64,000 nucleotides of DNA from positions 62,001-126,000 of the forward strand of contig CALUOO010000010.1 of the NCBI GenBank assembly GCA_944322345.1, written 5' to 3'. Positions 62,480 through 64,000 of the stretch are shown here, piece after piece. A model generated the notes under the pieces. That model saw only the letters and a program-made list of their open reading frames with translations, searched no databases and was not told the DNA's origin. Each line of letters opens with the position of its first letter. The first letter of the stretch is position 1. This DNA is from an uncultured Bacteroides sp. GTDB lineage: Bacteria; Bacteroidota; Bacteroidia; Bacteroidales; Bacteroidaceae. Made by a program: the position numbers and the translations under genes.

Positions 62480-64000
62480 TTAACGTTTTGCCAAATCATC
62501 ATATAGCTTTTGCAGGAATGCTTTCCCTTTCTCCAGATTTGCACCTTTCACCGCACCCTCATCTATCTGGACAGCATTGGCATCAAGATTAAAAACCAAC
62601 TGGTTCTCCGGAGTTATCATACCAAAGAGAGTAGGTTCAGTAAAGTAGCCAAAATGAGGTACATCAGGGTTCAATATGTTTTTACTGAATGTAAACTCGC
62701 TGTAAGGAATTCCCATTTGAGCAAACAGAGTGGCAGCAATGTCTATCTGCGAAGCATACGTATCAATAATACGGGGTTCCCTTACCGCTCCCCCCACCAT
62801 AATCAACGGAACAGTATGTTTTTCAATGGGATTTTCCGTCGAACGGGGATAGCCTCCCAAATGATCAGGCACAAGTACAATCAACGTATTTTTCCACAAA
62901 GGCATTTCCCGATATTTTTCAATAAAATCGCCGACACAACTGTCTGCATACGCAAACGAATTGAGCACTTTATCTTCCAAACGATGGAAAGGAACTTCAA
63001 ATGGTTCGTGACTGCTGGATGTTTGGACAATCTTCAGAAATGGCTCCGATTGTTTTTCTTCTTTCAAATCTTTTAAGAAACGCTGGAAAAGGATGTGGTC
63101 GGGAGCTCCCCATTTTCCCTGTCTTTCAGACAACGAAAAATCTGTTTCAGAAACAATTTTCTCAATGCCAGAAGAAATCAAATAGGAACGCATATTTGTA
63201 AAATCGGCATCGCCACCATAGTAATATTCCGCGTTATATCCCTCTTTTTTCAATGTCCGAGGAATGGAAGGAAGGCTTTCTGTCTTCTCTACATACTTCA
63301 TTAGACTTGTATTGGGTTGCCCCGGGTATCCGCTAATGATAGACACCAGACCACGATCGGTACGGAAACTATTGGCATAAAAATTGGTAAACAGAATACC
63401 TTCTTTCGACAATCTATCCAGATTAACAGCTACATTAGGCTGTCCGCCAAATGTTTCCATCAAATGAGTTGAAAAACTTTCGAGAATAATGAAAATAATG
63501 TTCGGACGCTGAATCTGCAAAAGTTGTGGAATACTGTCTGTTGCAGCACCCGGTTTTTCTATCATTTCTTCAAACAATGCATCAGCTTTTTCAGGTTCCA
63601 TAAAACGGAACTGTTCTTCAAAGTTATTTTGATGTGTTGCAGAATACATGAAACTGAATGCCGGATTAATAGCAGCATGATTCATTTTCTGATCTTGACT
63701 GAAATAGACTTTACTCAGATTCATTGTCGATACAGAAAACCCTCCGCGAATAGGGATAAACAATGCTGCTGTCAGAACCAGTATTACCAATGAGACATTC
63801 TGTCTGTGATATGGAATCTTCAGCGGACGCTTGCAACGAATCAAGACACAATAGAACACAACATACAAAAGAACGGCATATATCAATAAAGCAAGCACTC
63901 CGGCCATTATAAACCAACCGCTTACACTAGCCATTGCATCCTTAGGAGAAGAGAAAAAATAGAAAATAGGTGTGACATCCAACCGGAATCCCCAAAATCC
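62480..64000 (-). CDS. LTA-synthase/sulfatase-type membrane enzyme, 5' end cut by the window edge
   Basis: At least 506 codons are visible and the frame stays open to the right edge (GFRLDVTPIFYFF just inside it), so the true start is outside. Membrane helices at the visible N part (about two clear ones) precede an alkaline-phosphatase-fold domain. The nucleophile is probably the Thr in NSFRTDRGLVSI, with NIIFIILESFST holding metal-binding residues and VPDHLGGYP the last metal site. LTA-synthase-like enzymes transfer phosphoglycerol or phosphoethanolamine from a lipid. Gram-negative members often decorate lipid A or glycans; the product here is unknown. Confidence 0.9.
   Translation of the reverse strand, partial: GFWGFRLDVTPIFYFFSSPKDAMASVSGWFIMAGVLALLIYAVLLYVVFYCVLIRCKRPLKIPYHRQNVSLVILVLTAALFIPIRGGFSVSTMNLSKVYFSQDQKMNHAAINPAFSFMYSATHQNNFEEQFRFMEPEKADALFEEMIEKPGAATDSIPQLLQIQRPNIIFIILESFSTHLMETFGGQPNVAVNLDRLSKEGILFTNFYANSFRTDRGLVSIISGYPGQPNTSLMKYVEKTESLPSIPRTLKKEGYNAEYYYGGDADFTNMRSYLISSGIEKIVSETDFSLSERQGKWGAPDHILFQRFLKDLKEEKQSEPFLKIVQTSSSHEPFEVPFHRLEDKVLNSFAYADSCVGDFIEKYREMPLWKNTLIVLVPDHLGGYPRSTENPIEKHTVPLIMVGGAVREPRIIDTYASQIDIAATLFAQMGIPYSEFTFSKNILNPDVPHFGYFTEPTLFGMITPENQLVFNLDANAVQIDEGAVKGANLEKGKAFLQKLYDDLAKR

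Overview
The window is a stretch of a Bacteroides chromosome, close to B. fragilis or B. thetaiotaomicron; I cannot settle the species by eye. The evidence is a type III glutamine synthetase (GlnN), a SusC/SusD-type outer-membrane nutrient uptake locus, many lipoproteins and periplasmic glycoside hydrolases (GH29, GH2), HU-like and AraC regulators, and repeated matches to the Bacteroides promoter (-7 box TAnnTTTG, -33 box TTTG) ahead of genes. I saw no phage, insertion sequence, CRISPR, tRNA or rRNA.

Layout. 1-10.1 kb: truncated hisS (-), a glycoside-hydrolase-like gene broken by one in-frame amber codon (+), then a minus-strand run of a Zn peptidase, GH29 alpha-fucosidase, purA with an overlapping Fur-family regulator, AlkD-like protein, dipeptidyl peptidase III and an AraC-type regulator. 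10.7-18.2 kb: glnN and a Crp/Fnr regulator (+), then trxB, lolA-like and ftsK (-). 18.7-26.3 kb: a DUF5063 protein with a Cys/His-rich tail, a 3'-5' exonuclease, RlmI-like methyltransferase, a probable small RNA, a bifunctional-nuclease family gene, rsmE, a DUF4836 lipoprotein and an ABC exporter. 27.0-34.4 kb: a four-gene uptake locus (TIG/NHL lipoprotein, SusC, SusD, BT_3044-like lipoprotein) with no enzyme or regulator beside it. 34.8-44.1 kb: miaA, lipid kinase, kdsA, M16 peptidase, a DUF5687/ABC pair, NlpC/P60 and a HAD phosphatase. 44.5-48.8 kb: CNNM/CorC-like protein, HU-like protein, membrane AraC regulator, small HTH protein, rplU-rpmA. 49.1-52.7 kb: two tandem secreted paralogues of unknown function and a GH2 enzyme (-). 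53.1-59.7 kb: leuA-leuC-leuD-cimA-leuB behind a leader peptide and attenuator. 60.0-64 kb: a lipoprotein hydrolase, a PH-domain pseudogene, a PAP2 phosphatase and a partial LTA-synthase-type sulfatase.

The most unusual content is between the genes. Four intergenic loci (1097, 10485, 52859, 59831) carry an element of exactly 86 bp, made of four 20-bp units separated by 2-bp spacers. All 16 units keep the same 8-bp core, AAAGGTTA, in either orientation. A fifth element at 45715 has the same 4 x 20 + 2 layout and the same 86-bp length but an unrelated sequence. A longer array at 18370-18611 keeps a 22-bp register over about eleven degenerate units, and a short 23-bp array lies at 26336. A separate class of 8-bp-periodic, often inverted AT-rich arrays fills at least seven gaps, including three of the four junctions of the leu operon. 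I do not recognise a named family for the 22-bp class.

The second notable find is the leu leader. A 27-codon peptide (53089-53172) with 5 Ile, 4 Leu and 2 Val codons precedes an intrinsic terminator and a competing 11-bp antiterminator. The operon contains both an isopropylmalate synthase and a citramalate-synthase-like paralogue, so the Ile codons fit an operon serving leucine and, through citramalate, isoleucine.
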